From: an uncultured Candidatus Saccharibacteria bacterium
GTDB taxonomy: Bacteria > Patescibacteriota > Saccharimonadia > Saccharimonadales > Saccharimonadaceae
Assembly: GCA_949101405.1 (NCBI GenBank)
Contig: CARYFM010000009.1
Coordinates: 1-36,151 of the forward strand
Reading direction: 5' to 3'
Length of the DNA: 36,151 bases
Under the pieces are notes generated by a model. That model searched no databases, was not told where the DNA came from, and saw only the letters and a program-made list of their open reading frames with translations. The position numbers and the translations under genes were made by a program. Positions 22,689 to 30,835 of the stretch are shown here, piece after piece; position 1 is the first letter of the stretch; the number at the start of each line of letters is the position of its first letter.

Positions 22689-22711
22689 CACTCCACTATT
22701 GCAAGTGCCAA
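22685..22711 (+). promoter_or_regulatory. CIRCE operator (HrcA-binding) of groESL
   Basis: TTAGCACTC (22685-22693), nine bases, then AAGTGCCAA (22703-22711). The CIRCE consensus is TTAGCACTC-N9-GAGTGCTAA: the first half is perfect, the second has seven of nine bases. It overlaps the -35 box of groES, as expected for HrcA repression relieved by heat. Confidence 0.82.
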
Positions 22712-22727
22712 AAATCTATGCTATATT
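22699..22727 (+). promoter_or_regulatory. Promoter of groES
   Basis: TTGCAA (22699-22704), 17 bases, TATATT (22722-22727), directly overlapped by CIRCE. Confidence 0.7.
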
Positions 22728-22749
22728 AGAGGTACAAAGGAGAGTTAAT

Positions 22750-23004
22750 ATGCAGCTAAAACCATTGCAAGACCGGGTGGTAGCAATCAAAGAAGAACCG
22801 ATGGAAATGACCAAGTCAGGTATTTTACTTGGCGCCGCCAAAGAAGCCCCAGCTTACGCTGTCGTTGAATCTGTTGGTCCAGATGTAAAAACCGTCAAAA
22901 AAGGCGACAAAATCGTTTACAAAAATTATTCCACTACCGACATCAAGCTCGATGATAAAGACTACATCATTGTCAAAGAAGAAGATGTCTTAGCGACTTT
23001 ATAA
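22750..23004 (+). CDS. groES: Co-chaperonin GroES (Cpn10)
   Basis: 84 residues, somewhat shorter than the usual 95-97. LQPLxDRVV-type start (LKPLQDRVVAIKEEP), the mobile-loop position (EMTKSGILLGAAKEAPA), AVVESVGPDV and the closing KDYIIVKEEDVLATL match GroES; the short roof-loop region accounts for the length. It caps the GroEL ring. AAAGGAGAG precedes the ATG. CIRCE and a standard promoter lie just upstream. groEL follows after 237 bases that hold a large hairpin element, an unusual break in the groESL operon. Confidence 0.95.
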   Translation: MQLKPLQDRVVAIKEEPMEMTKSGILLGAAKEAPAYAVVESVGPDVKTVKKGDKIVYKNYSTTDIKLDDKDYIIVKEEDVLATL

Positions 23005-23006
23005 TC

Positions 23007-23030
23007 CAACTTGTAATCACGTTACAATTT
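23007..23030. repeat. Short palindrome family, copy 4
   Basis: CAACTTGTAA (23007-23016), five-base loop, TTACAATTT (23022-23030); one arm carries a G-to-T change. It lies directly after the groES stop. Confidence 0.6.
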
Positions 23031-23084
23031 CACACCACAAATTACAGAGATAATTTAGTACTTTATAATCATTAATTAACCCCC

Positions 23085-23220
23085 CAAACGAGAAAATAGG
23101 CGCATTACTTTGTCGAAACTCTTCGCGACCAACGGGGAGCGACCGAAGCAAGGCGCCCCCGTAACGACGGGCGACGACGTAGCGAGTTTCAAAAAGTAAT
23201 GTGACTAGTCATCTCGTTTG
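23085..23220. other. Long-hairpin structured element, copy 2, between groES and groEL
   Basis: Nested helices: CAAACGAGA/TCTCGTTTG (23085-23093, 23212-23220), CATTACTT/AAGTAATG (23103-23110, 23194-23201) and GAAACTC/GAGTTTC (23115-23121, 23184-23190). The interior has GAGCGACC and the hairpin CCCGTAACGACGGG. It shares this plan with the element at 809-927 (GAGCGAGC, CCTGTGACGACAGG). In this position it could tune the groES:groEL ratio, be a processed RNA, or be a mobile repeat. Confidence 0.6.
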
Positions 23221-23241
23221 GAGAATCAATAAGGAATTAAC

Positions 23242-24858
23242 ATGGCAAAGAAAATCTTTTACACTGCCGAGGCTCGAGAAAAAGTTCTCGCCGGCGCCAA
23301 ACAACTATACGACGCTGTCAAGGTCACTTTTGGACCTAAAGGTCAAAACGTTGTTATTGAGAAGTCTTACGGTGGACCAACCATCACGCATGATGGCGTC
23401 ACAGTCGCTGAAGCTGTCGATCTTGGCAGCACCGAAGACAACCTCGGTGAGCAAATCGGCGCTAAACTTATTAAATCCGCCGCGCAAAAGCTCAACAAAG
23501 TCGCCGGCGATGGCACTACTACCGTCACTGTTCTCACCTACAATATCTTGGCCGAAGCCAACAAACTGATTGCCGCGGGAGTTAATCCTATGGAGCTCCG
23601 CAAGGGAATCGAAGATGCTGGCGCCGAGATTATCAAAGGTATCGAAAAATCCTCTGAAAAAATTGAAGGCAACGACAGCAAAGTCGCCGAAGTTGCCTCC
23701 ATTTCGGCTGGTGACCCAGAAATCGGTAAACTCATCGCTGACGTTATCAGCAAAATCGGCAAAGACGGCGTGGTTACGGTAGAACAAGGTCAAGGTCTGG
23801 AAATGGAACAAGAGATTGTTGAAGGTTTTACCTACGACAAAGGCTATTCTTCACCTTTCTTCGTTACTGATACTAATCGTCAAGAGGCTATCTTTGACAA
23901 ACCACTTATTCTCATCACCGACAAGAAAATTTCTAGCGCTCAAGAATTGTTGCCACTTCTAGAGCAATGCGCCCAGGCTGGTCGCAAAGACCTAGTAATC
24001 ATCGCCGAGGAAGTCGAAGGTGAAGCGCTTTCAGTACTCGTACTCAATAAACTCAAAGGCGTGTTCAATACTCTAGTGCTCAAAGCTCCATCTTTCGGTG
24101 ACCGCCGCAAAGACATTATGGAAGATATTGCTATCCTCACCGACGCTACAGTTGTATCAAGCGACAAGGGCATGAAACTTGAAGAAGTCGGCATGGAAGT
24201 CCTCGGTACTTGCGGTAAAGTCATCGCTACCAAAGACGAGACTACCATTATTAAGGGTGCCGGTAACCAAGCCTCTGTCAAAGAGCGCATTGAACTTATT
24301 CAGTCTCAGGCCAAACTCGCCAAGTCTGATTACGACCGCGAAGAACTAGAGAAGCGTGCTGCCGCCCTTCTGGGCAAAGTCGCCGTCATCAAAGTCGGCG
24401 GCGCCTCTGAAGCCGAAATTGATGAGAAGAAATTCCGCGTGGACGACGCTGTAGCCGCTACTAAGGCTGCCCTCGCTGAAGGCATCGTCACTGGTGGTGG
24501 TGTCACTCTAGTTAATCTCGCTGCCAATCTCAAAGCCGACAACGATGGTGCTAAGATTGTGAAAAAAGCCCTCCAAGCTCCTTTTATCCATATCATGGAG
24601 AATGCTGGTCTTAACTCCCAAGCTCTACTGGCCGAAGTCGAAAAAGCCAAACCAGGATTTGGCGTGAACGTTATGGCACCAGAGCAGGGAATCGTAGACC
24701 TTAAGAAGGCCGGCGTCATCGACCCAGCCAAAGTTACCAAAGAAGCCGTCCAGAGCGCTACGAGCATTGCTGCCACCGCTATCACTATGGGTGCCCTCAT
24801 TGTAGATATTCCCGAAAAGCAAGCTCCAGCCGCACCCGATATGGGTGGAATGTACTAA
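23242..24858 (+). CDS. groEL: Chaperonin GroEL (Cpn60)
   Basis: 538 residues, normal length. AKKIFYTAEAREKVLAGAKQ, VTFGPKGQNVVIEKSYGGPTITHDGVTVA, VAGDGTTTVTVL (with the ATPase Asp), SVLVLNKLKGVFNTLVLKAPSFGDRR and EGIVTGGGVTLV are classic. It ends PAAPDMGGMY with a single GGM instead of a repeated tail. It forms the double-ring folding chamber with GroES. AAGGAATTAAC before ATG gives a moderate ribosome site. It is probably co-transcribed with groES through the hairpin element, and so under CIRCE. Confidence 0.98.
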   Translation: MAKKIFYTAEAREKVLAGAKQLYDAVKVTFGPKGQNVVIEKSYGGPTITHDGVTVAEAVDLGSTEDNLGEQIGAKLIKSAAQKLNKVAGDGTTTVTVLTYNILAEANKLIAAGVNPMELRKGIEDAGAEIIKGIEKSSEKIEGNDSKVAEVASISAGDPEIGKLIADVISKIGKDGVVTVEQGQGLEMEQEIVEGFTYDKGYSSPFFVTDTNRQEAIFDKPLILITDKKISSAQELLPLLEQCAQAGRKDLVIIAEEVEGEALSVLVLNKLKGVFNTLVLKAPSFGDRRKDIMEDIAILTDATVVSSDKGMKLEEVGMEVLGTCGKVIATKDETTIIKGAGNQASVKERIELIQSQAKLAKSDYDREELEKRAAALLGKVAVIKVGGASEAEIDEKKFRVDDAVAATKAALAEGIVTGGGVTLVNLAANLKADNDGAKIVKKALQAPFIHIMENAGLNSQALLAEVEKAKPGFGVNVMAPEQGIVDLKKAGVIDPAKVTKEAVQSATSIAATAITMGALIVDIPEKQAPAAPDMGGMY

Positions 24859-24873
24859 AAACATTCACCTTAT

Positions 24874-24901
24874 AAAAATAGCCCCAAAGGGGCTATTTTT
24901 A
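24874..24901 (+). terminator. Terminator of groEL
   Basis: AAAAATAGCCCC-AAA-GGGGCTATTTTT, 16 bases after the stop; symmetric enough to work both ways. Confidence 0.9.
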
Positions 24902-24999
24902 GTTATACCAACTAGCATCATTAAAATCTCATAAAGTAATTGCTTTTTAGAAGAATTATGTTAAAATCATAAACAGCACAGTCCAGAAGGGGGATTTTA

Positions 25000-25065
25000 A
25001 TGAACAATATGGACCATGTATTACAAACAAAGCTGTACAAACTACAGAGTAAATTTAATAAGTAA
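25000..25065 (+). CDS. Possible 21-residue peptide, upstream frame
   Basis: ATG at 25000 has GAAGGGGGA five bases upstream and encodes MNNMDHVLQTKLYKLQSKFNK. A likely promoter (TTGCTT, 16 bases, TAAAAT) lies just before it. It sits 94 bases before a small membrane protein gene and may be a leader peptide or an independent micro-protein. Confidence 0.4.
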   Translation: MNNMDHVLQTKLYKLQSKFNK

Positions 25066-25159
25066 ATAACCGAAGTTTAATTCGTCGTGACTACACCCTT
25101 AGATCTAAAGGCGAGATATGTTTCTTGTCGAAAACCATATCTAAAAAGGAGGAAATTAC

Positions 25160-25474
25160 ATGAAACTTCAAAAACACACCCGTGTCAAAATTTTTCTTCA
25201 GTCAGCTTCTATCATCATATACTTAATAGTAGGCGCTGTTCTTTGCAGCCATACTATTAAAAACTATGTTCCCAAGAACAGCGGTTTTATCCACTGGGTC
25301 ACTGTAACGTTCAATTTTCCCAACACTACCAATGCTATTGGCGCGCTTTATTTCCTCGGATGGTTTACTGGACTTATTCTTATTGTTGCGATAACGCAAG
25401 CTACCATCCAAACCATTCGGGACATGCAAAACCCAAATTTCAATCCATTCCTCAATGAATTAAAGGAAAACTAA
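25160..25474 (+). CDS. Small two-helix membrane protein, unknown
   Basis: 104 residues with membrane helices at about residues 10-30 and 60-82 (IIIYLIVGAVLCS, ALYFLGWFTGLILIVAI) and a charged cytoplasmic tail. No family recognised. AAAAAGGAGGAAATTAC gives a strong ribosome site. A hairpin AGATATG/CATATCT (25116-25142) lies immediately before that site, so translation could be regulated. It probably shares a transcript with the 21-codon frame upstream. Confidence 0.65.
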   Translation: MKLQKHTRVKIFLQSASIIIYLIVGAVLCSHTIKNYVPKNSGFIHWVTVTFNFPNTTNAIGALYFLGWFTGLILIVAITQATIQTIRDMQNPNFNPFLNELKEN

Positions 25475-25490
25475 GGTTATTGCACATCCA

Positions 25491-25522
25491 AAACTGCCCC
25501 AGTATATCGGGGCAGTTTCTTT
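25491..25522. terminator. Bidirectional terminator between convergent genes
   Basis: AAACTGCCCC (25491-25500) pairs with GGGGCAGTTT (25509-25518), T-rich on the plus strand and TTTT on the minus strand. Confidence 0.85.
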
Positions 25523-25538
25523 ATCAGACTCAAAAAAT

Positions 25539-26042
25539 CTAAAGACTCATCTCGTCAATACTATTAATGAGATAGAGCAAAGAATCAGCACGCACCTTAT
25601 CGTCACGAATCTGACGTGCAGCCTCATAAGCTGGAGCAATCACTGCCTTATCGCGCATTGTATTCAACATTTCCTGGTACAACAAGAAGCGCTTTTCTGG
25701 CTCAACCTCAACCCGATCCATAATTGGAAAGAGTTCCTTAAGTGCAGCTTCCTTAACTTTAGAAATGTCTGCACCGTAACTCATCGGACGACCAAAACCA
25801 CCACCCATCGGCATTGATGGCATTGCCATCTGTGGCGCTGGTGCTACTTGAGCCGGAGACGGCATCGATGGCAACTTCATAGTATTATTTGGCGCTGGAG
25901 TCGCTGGGGGCATCATGCCCGCTGCTGGCTGACTCGGAGCTGGACCCTGTGCTGGCTTTGGGCCACCACCTTGCTGACCACCTTTCTGGGTGATCTCGTC
26001 GATTGCACGCTGCAAATCGTTATCTTTACGGTTTTGGTTCAT
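25539..26042 (-). CDS. Pro/Met-rich linker protein with helical C-terminal domain, unknown
   Basis: 167 residues in two parts: residues 1-95 are low complexity (GGQQGGGPKPAQGPAPSQ, MPPATPAPNN, MAMPSMPMGGG), residues 96-167 a helical domain (EAALKELFPIMDRVEVEPEK, RFLLYQEMLNTMRD, KVRADSLLYLINSID). No catalytic motif and no signal peptide. AAAGGTGGG precedes the ATG at 26042, so unlike many neighbours this gene has a true leader; a TATAAT lies near 26085. The C-terminal part could be a protein-binding domain; I do not recognise it. Confidence 0.65.
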   Translation of the reverse strand: MNQNRKDNDLQRAIDEITQKGGQQGGGPKPAQGPAPSQPAAGMMPPATPAPNNTMKLPSMPSPAQVAPAPQMAMPSMPMGGGFGRPMSYGADISKVKEAALKELFPIMDRVEVEPEKRFLLYQEMLNTMRDKAVIAPAYEAARQIRDDKVRADSLLYLINSIDEMSL

Positions 26043-26102
26043 ATTTACCCACCTTTTATTAAATTAACATAACGTATATTAGCTATTATAGCACAAGTAT
26101 TT

Positions 26103-26567
26103 TCAAATGCGCAAGAATTTTATCATTTTATCCAACATATCTAACTTTACTTCTTCCATTGGCAAACGCGCCCCAAAGGCATCCACAATTGCCTCACCTT
26201 TCATCTCAGGAAAATACACTGTCACTCGAGGAGAAAACCTCTTACGCGGCGTCAATACAATTGCAAAATTACTGCCTTCACGTAAAATACCAAACGCCTT
26301 AAACTCATCATAATCATACAATTTATCACCTTCACTTAAGCCCTTATTGCTCAAAGAATAATGCAACACTCTAGGCGGCCGCATCGCATAAACTATCAGT
26401 GCAACCACACTCAAAATAATCACCGCCAAAAAAGTCCACGCTTGCAACCAGATTGCCAAAGCCGAAAACAACAATCCCACCGCAATCAAACCCACATACC
26501 ACCAAGTGTTTTTATCACGTACAATGTATTCTTCTGCTTCCCAACTAATCGCGTCTGAGTTTGCCAT
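26103..26567 (-). CDS. Two-helix membrane protein with soluble C-terminal domain, unknown
   Basis: 154 residues. A short N-terminal ISWEAEEYIVRDKNTWWY leads into two adjacent membrane helices (about 25-42 and 46-62), then a beta-rich domain (LHYSLSNKGLSEGDKLYDYDEF, IVLTPRKRFSPRVTVYFPE) with the look of a PH-like or bPH domain. The start at 26567 is chosen because TACAAT ends six bases upstream; the alternative ATG at 26573 would touch the -10 box. Function unknown. Confidence 0.7.
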   Translation of the reverse strand: MANSDAISWEAEEYIVRDKNTWWYVGLIAVGLLFSALAIWLQAWTFLAVIILSVVALIVYAMRPPRVLHYSLSNKGLSEGDKLYDYDEFKAFGILREGSNFAIVLTPRKRFSPRVTVYFPEMKGEAIVDAFGARLPMEEVKLDMLDKMIKFLRI

Positions 26568-26573
26568 AATCAT

Positions 26574-26579
26574 ATTGTA
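26574..26579 (-). promoter_or_regulatory. -10 box of leaderless membrane protein gene
   Basis: TACAAT on the minus strand, six bases before the ATG at 26567. Confidence 0.6.
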
Positions 26580-26636
26580 CCATAAAAATTTAGGCTTATT
26601 CCATATTTTCTAATTTTATGCTAAAATACAAATATT

Positions 26637-26729
26637 GGAGAGTTACCCAAGTGGCTGAAGGGGGCGGTTTGCTAAATCGCTAGTGTGGGGAAACCTGCAG
26701 CGGGAGTTCGAATCTCCCACTCTCCGCCA
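26637..26729 (+). tRNA. tRNA-Ser (anticodon GCU), integration target
   Basis: 93 bases with encoded CCA. Acceptor GGAGAGT/ACTCTCC, discriminator G, anticodon loop TTGCTAA (anticodon GCU), a long variable arm (TGTGGGGAAACCTGCA) typical of serine, and T-loop TTCGAAT. The last 17 bases are repeated at 34985-35001, marking an integrated island to the right; the gene itself is intact. Confidence 0.96.
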
Positions 26730-28310
26730 TTGTTCACGAATAGCCTCATTTGAGGCGTTTTGTATCTGTAAATCATTGTTCGAACCTGCCAGAAATTGTC
26801 CCTCTAACGTTTTGTAGTGCTTTTTAATCGGTTCAAGCCATTTATAGGTGTCAACATATAGTTTCTTGTCTTTTATGACAATGTTCGAACCCAGACTTTG
26901 TAATACCTCACGTTTGGCAATAATATCGCCCTGCTCAAATTTTCTCCAACCATTAAATAAGGTATCTAATGTTTTTCTCATCATCTGGCGCCAATCTATT
27001 CCATTTTCCAAAGTTTCATCAAACTTCTTTTTAAGCTGTTTAATTTCGGCATTCACCACATCGACTTTACTTTTATATTGCTCCTGAGTGATTAACCCGT
27101 TTGTACACATATCCAGTAATCTATCAGCCTTTTTATTTGCATTTTCAATTGCCCTACTTTGAGAATCTAACAAATATTGTCTATTACCGCATTCCTCATC
27201 ATTCATAGCTCGTATGGTCTCCAGCCCCCACTCCTCAAATTCCTTCATAATGGTTACGTTATCAAAAAGTTCTTGTATCTGTAGTGTTAAATCTTTTTCT
27301 TCAATGCAGCCTTGCCCGCATTGATAGCCCTTCTTTTTATGTGTACAATGATAATACACATATTTACCGCCCCTTTTACTCTCAGCCGTAATACTACACC
27401 CACATTCACCGCAAACAGCGATGCCCTTATATACAAAATCTCTTTTCTCCGTAATTCGCGGTTTACCTCGACGCCCTAATAAATCTTGTGTCCGATTGTA
27501 TTCATTTATTGTTATCATTGCAGGATACGAACCTTTTAGCCTTTCACCAGTAACAGGATCAACGATAATCCCCGCATATCTCTCGTTCTTAAACATTTTA
27601 TATAATCCATTACGACTTAGCGGCGTTCCACCCATGCGACGAGTCTTGCGCGTCCGAAATCCCCACTGATTATTTAAAATTTCCAATACCGCAGGAACAG
27701 AATACTCGCCAGTCAAAAACAATTTCCATGCTCTCTGTAATATATAGAACCTATCTGGGTCAATTGCCGTAATACTCTCCGTCGGGTCGGCATCCGTCGG
27801 GTTCGGGTTCTTTTGATTCATATAACCTATCAAGTTAGCAGTTGGTAGCCAACCCTTTAATCGTTTTTCTCGATTACCTCTCTTTACATCTCGCGAAAGA
27901 TTAGCAGAATAGTATTGTGAATCAGCCAAAGCATACTGAAGACTTTTAACTCCTTCTGGCGTATTATCAAATTTCGTCGTTACAAATAATAAGTCTTTTA
28001 TGATGCCGTGACTAAAATAATGTGCTATTTGTCCAGCGTCCATTGAGTTTCTTAATAGCCGCGTGGGCTGCCATGCAACAATTCCATCCGCTTCACCTGC
28101 TTTAATACGCTCCATCATGGCGCTGAACTTTGGACGATTTTCGGCTTCAAATGCGCTTTTGCTCTCTTTTACCCATTCAATGATATTAAGATTAGGGAAA
28201 CTATTTAGAATTTCATTTCGTTGCGCATCAATTGAAAGCTCCTGTCGTTCATTCGCTTCGGTCGATTTTCGCAAATAAGCGATGTATCTCATTGGTTTTT
28301 TCTTTGTCAT
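26643..28310 (-). CDS. Large serine recombinase (integrase of the island)
   Basis: 555 residues. The N-terminal resolvase domain starts RYIAYLRKSTEANERQELS with the nucleophile Ser at residue 16, and contains VAWQPTRLLRN. A recombinase domain follows (GYMNQKN to LSRNGLYKMFKNERYAGI), then a zinc ribbon (CGECGCSI with YYHC and a later Cys pair) and a coiled coil (about 370-430). It catalyses integration and excision. The frame continues 87 bases into the tRNA-Ser gene in antisense, so the last 27 or so residues (after REQW) are host DNA; in the excised circle the tail would differ. Interlocked inverted repeats lie upstream. Serine integrases at tRNA genes are less common than tyrosine ones. Confidence 0.92.
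   Translation of the reverse strand: MTKKKPMRYIAYLRKSTEANERQELSIDAQRNEILNSFPNLNIIEWVKESKSAFEAENRPKFSAMMERIKAGEADGIVAWQPTRLLRNSMDAGQIAHYFSHGIIKDLLFVTTKFDNTPEGVKSLQYALADSQYYSANLSRDVKRGNREKRLKGWLPTANLIGYMNQKNPNPTDADPTESITAIDPDRFYILQRAWKLFLTGEYSVPAVLEILNNQWGFRTRKTRRMGGTPLSRNGLYKMFKNERYAGIIVDPVTGERLKGSYPAMITINEYNRTQDLLGRRGKPRITEKRDFVYKGIAVCGECGCSITAESKRGGKYVYYHCTHKKKGYQCGQGCIEEKDLTLQIQELFDNVTIMKEFEEWGLETIRAMNDEECGNRQYLLDSQSRAIENANKKADRLLDMCTNGLITQEQYKSKVDVVNAEIKQLKKKFDETLENGIDWRQMMRKTLDTLFNGWRKFEQGDIIAKREVLQSLGSNIVIKDKKLYVDTYKWLEPIKKHYKTLEGQFLAGSNNDLQIQNASNEAIREQWRRVGDSNSRCRFPHTSDLANRPLQPLG
26713..26729. repeat. attL, 17-bp direct repeat in tRNA-Ser 3' end
   Basis: TCTCCCACTCTCCGCCA, the same as 34985-35001. 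It forms the left border of the 8.3-kb island. Confidence 0.88.
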
Positions 28311-28325
28311 ATTTTTACACCTTCA

Positions 28326-28436
28326 AAATAGGTAGCCCCTGCTACACCAATCTATTTCACAAGGAAATTTCTCGGATGAGGCTACCTATTTCAACGAGAA
28401 ATAAAATAACCTTGTGATATAGTAAATTGATGTAGC
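28326..28436. promoter_or_regulatory. Three interlocked inverted repeats upstream of the recombinase
   Basis: A: AAATAGGTAGCC (28326-28337) with its perfect complement at 28380-28391. B: 28340-28364 with 28410-28436, imperfect, sharing TGCTACA and CACAAGG ends. C: ATTTCTCG (28367-28374) with CGAGAAAT (28395-28402). The order A B C A' C' B' cannot fold into one simple hairpin. Likely operators, or an RNA with pseudoknots, controlling the recombinase. Confidence 0.6.
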
Positions 28437-28481
28437 AAATCTATTATATACCATAATTCCTATTAGATAAACTCGCATATT

Positions 28482-28865
28482 TCATGGTATGAAGAACCCT
28501 TTAATATATGGGCTCTCATTCTTATCGGTGGGCAGATGATGAGAAAAGTCTGCGGCTATCTTAGGCTTACCGATTACGCGGTCGAAAATATCCATTAAAG
28601 CCGTCCAGCAATTTTTGCCAACTAACGCCTCTATTGCAATCTGCACGACAAAGCCATATTCTCCAAGTTCTTCTGCCTCTTTTTCAAGTAGACTTATCGC
28701 CTCCTTCTTGTTTCTGCATTTTACAGCTTGCCACAATCGTGCATAAACTAGCCTTTGCGCGTCATCTGGTATATCGTTGATTACATTACAAAGTTTCTTT
28801 TTACGACCATTCCTAACAGGCTGGTTTATGCTAGAGAATTGAGTATTCTTCCCAATCTCGCGCAT
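28482..28865 (-). CDS. DUF5681-like mobile-element protein
   Basis: 127 residues. The opening GKNTQFSSINQPVRNGRKKK resembles the start of DUF5681 proteins found in phages and integrative elements, which may relate to packaging or DNA binding; the rest (AEELGEYGFVVQIAIEALVG, WTALMDIFDRVIGKPK) is helical. Function unproven. The start at 28865 lacks a good ribosome site of its own, but the stop of the 54-residue gene lies 20 bases upstream, with AAGGAGG inside that gene's end, so coupling is likely. Confidence 0.6.
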   Translation of the reverse strand: MREIGKNTQFSSINQPVRNGRKKKLCNVINDIPDDAQRLVYARLWQAVKCRNKKEAISLLEKEAEELGEYGFVVQIAIEALVGKNCWTALMDIFDRVIGKPKIAADFSHHLPTDKNESPYIKGFFIP

Positions 28866-28885
28866 ATGTTCTGCCGTTTTCCATT

Positions 28886-29050
28886 TTAGCCTTCTTCCTC
28901 CTTAGCAGTAAATGCAAATTCCATTTTTGCAGAAACGAATCGCAAAATCGCTAATCCTTGTTCTTGTGCTTCGTTATCAGATAAATCACTGCCAAAAACA
29001 TCTCTATATAGACTTTTTAGTTGATTTATTTTTTCTTGAGGGATTTGCAT
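28886..29050 (-). CDS. Small helical mobile-element protein, 54 residues
   Basis: A frame from 29050 encodes MQIPQEKINQLKSLYRDVFG, SDLSDNEAQEQGLAILRFVS and AKMEFAFTAKEEEG. Short proteins with this EIYKxxFGxxISxEEA-like pattern are common on plasmids and integrative elements; their role is unknown. It is too short to be noticed easily but has good coding character, and it ends just before the DUF5681-like gene, whose ribosome site lies within its last codons. Confidence 0.65.
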   Translation of the reverse strand: MQIPQEKINQLKSLYRDVFGSDLSDNEAQEQGLAILRFVSAKMEFAFTAKEEEG

Positions 29051-29167
29051 TACTTTTAAAACTTAAACTTACATTTTCATCATATACGGAATCAAAAAGT
29101 GGTCCCTAGAAATAGGAACAAATAGGAATAAATGGGATCAATTAAAATATGATGTTAGTTTTATTTC

Positions 29168-30025
29168 TTATAATGGGTAGTCCTCAAGCCACACTTCGAT
29201 CTCATCAAAATCCACTTCATCTTCTAGCAACATGCGTCTTGTAATTATTGGACAAACTATGCAGGACTTCTGTTCTCTATTTCGAAAGAACAAATCCTTC
29301 ATCGGCTTAGGAAGCCTTAAATTATTTATAGCTTTCGATATATTTACGCTATGACCACATATGGAGATTCTCTCGCCAGGCCTACGATTAGCTTCAACCA
29401 AAAGTTTATCCAATGTGGAATCTGTGCGTATCTTACGAACCAATCTCTTGTTGACTAATAATTCGCCTTTCATCTCATCATACGAGAGAATAAAAAGAGC
29501 CTCATCCCAATCTACATGTAATCGCTTTTCTTTCCTGCGCAGGGCTAATAGCTCTTTTTGATATAGATCAAGCCTCTGTTGCACGTTATCAAGCCAAAAA
29601 TATGTTTGATAAAAAAAATGCCCGTCTGGCTTTCCTAGGAGGATCCACTGACGCTCTATCTCATTACAATATGCGTTATGTTTCTCCAGAAAATCATGAC
29701 AATCTATTAAACATTGTTTATCCTTGCATAAAATCTTCGTATTTTCCCACAGACCAGGGAAAATATTAGTCGTAGACTCTCGATCTGCTTCATATAGTTC
29801 CTCAAGTGTTTTAGTTACATAAACATAAATCTCATTTAATCCTCCCTGGGTAAATGCCAAGGGTATAGATAAAAGTCTAAACAAAGTTGATGTCTTATAT
29901 TTATCAAGAATTTGGACAATTTGCAAGACATATCTATTCAACGTTCTTGCCAAAGCCACTCGTTGACACAAATTATACGAACCAAAATCATCAATAAGTG
30001 GCCAAATTTTACTTTTCTCGTTCAT
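29168..30025 (-). CDS. Island protein with possible C-terminal winged-helix domain, unknown
   Basis: 285 residues. The first 190 residues are mostly helical, with Trp and Cys scattered (CKDKQCLIDCHDFLEKHNAYC). The C-terminal part, with ILSYDEMKGELLVNKRLVRK, STLDKLLVEANRRPGERISI and SKAINNLRLPKPMKDLFF, has the spacing of an OmpR-like winged helix, so DNA binding is possible. I see no enzyme motif. A TATAAT eight bases before the ATG at 30025 suggests a nearly leaderless message. It may be the island's regulator. Confidence 0.65.
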   Translation of the reverse strand: MNEKSKIWPLIDDFGSYNLCQRVALARTLNRYVLQIVQILDKYKTSTLFRLLSIPLAFTQGGLNEIYVYVTKTLEELYEADRESTTNIFPGLWENTKILCKDKQCLIDCHDFLEKHNAYCNEIERQWILLGKPDGHFFYQTYFWLDNVQQRLDLYQKELLALRRKEKRLHVDWDEALFILSYDEMKGELLVNKRLVRKIRTDSTLDKLLVEANRRPGERISICGHSVNISKAINNLRLPKPMKDLFFRNREQKSCIVCPIITRRMLLEDEVDFDEIEVWLEDYPL

Positions 30026-30094
30026 TAAATATGATTATACTACTTTGAACTAAAAACGCCTGATAGGCACCTTAAAGTGCGCCACAAAGCCATT

Positions 30095-30835
30095 TTAATC
30101 ACATACATTGCCGAGTTGAGCATAATAATCGATTTTATCTTTCATTAGCGCCTTAGATACCGCCTCGACCTTTTTAAAATGAGCTGTTGCCTTCGCACAT
30201 TGATCTTGCAGTTTCAACATTTCTTCTTCTGGTATCATCCAATCTGGTTCAGGGCAACAATTAGTTCTCGCTACAGCCGTAGCAAGATTATGAAGCATAT
30301 CCACGACTTCCGGGTCTTCTTTAGCTAATTCCTCTGGCGTTTTATCACCGTATTGTTGTTTGTATAACTCACACTTCATCCGCCTTTCTTGCTCCAAGTC
30401 TGCTACTTTTATCGCATCATTATCCGTTGGTATAGGTTCTAAAATTGCATCGTGCATGACACTCTTTTTCGGAGTCACACTACTGGCAGTTTCATTATTG
30501 CTTTCGCTCATCTCTATCTTACCCAATTCGTTTAATAAAACCGTTTTTGTAGGGTTATCCGGATCAAACTTTTCATAGCAAGCGATCTGACTCATATACT
30601 TCGTTGTGAGGCTTGCCTCATTGGTTTCATTAGCTTCTATTAAGCATTGCTCCATAGTTTTTTGGAATCCTACCGAATCTTCTTGAGACAATTCACTGGG
30701 TAATGATGGGTTTAACCCTTCATTATTGGGATGCTGTAATGCATACATTATTCCTAAGCTAATGCTCGCGCAGGCCATAAGACCAATTAGGGGCACTAGC
30801 TTGTGTAATCTTAAGAACTTAAACAACCTGTTCAT
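30095..30835 (-). CDS. Membrane-anchored, cysteine-containing island protein, unknown
   Basis: 246 residues. One N-terminal membrane helix (VPLIGLMACASISLGIMYAL, about 14-33) is followed by an acidic, helical region probably outside the membrane, with paired cysteines (RTNCCPEPDW, LQDQCAKAT, final NVCD) suitable for disulfides made by a DsbA-type enzyme. AAGGAGG precedes the ATG, which overlaps the upstream stop by four bases (ATGA). Third gene of the operon that starts at 32175. Confidence 0.65.
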   Translation of the reverse strand: MNRLFKFLRLHKLVPLIGLMACASISLGIMYALQHPNNEGLNPSLPSELSQEDSVGFQKTMEQCLIEANETNEASLTTKYMSQIACYEKFDPDNPTKTVLLNELGKIEMSESNNETASSVTPKKSVMHDAILEPIPTDNDAIKVADLEQERRMKCELYKQQYGDKTPEELAKEDPEVVDMLHNLATAVARTNCCPEPDWMIPEEEMLKLQDQCAKATAHFKKVEAVSKALMKDKIDYYAQLGNVCD

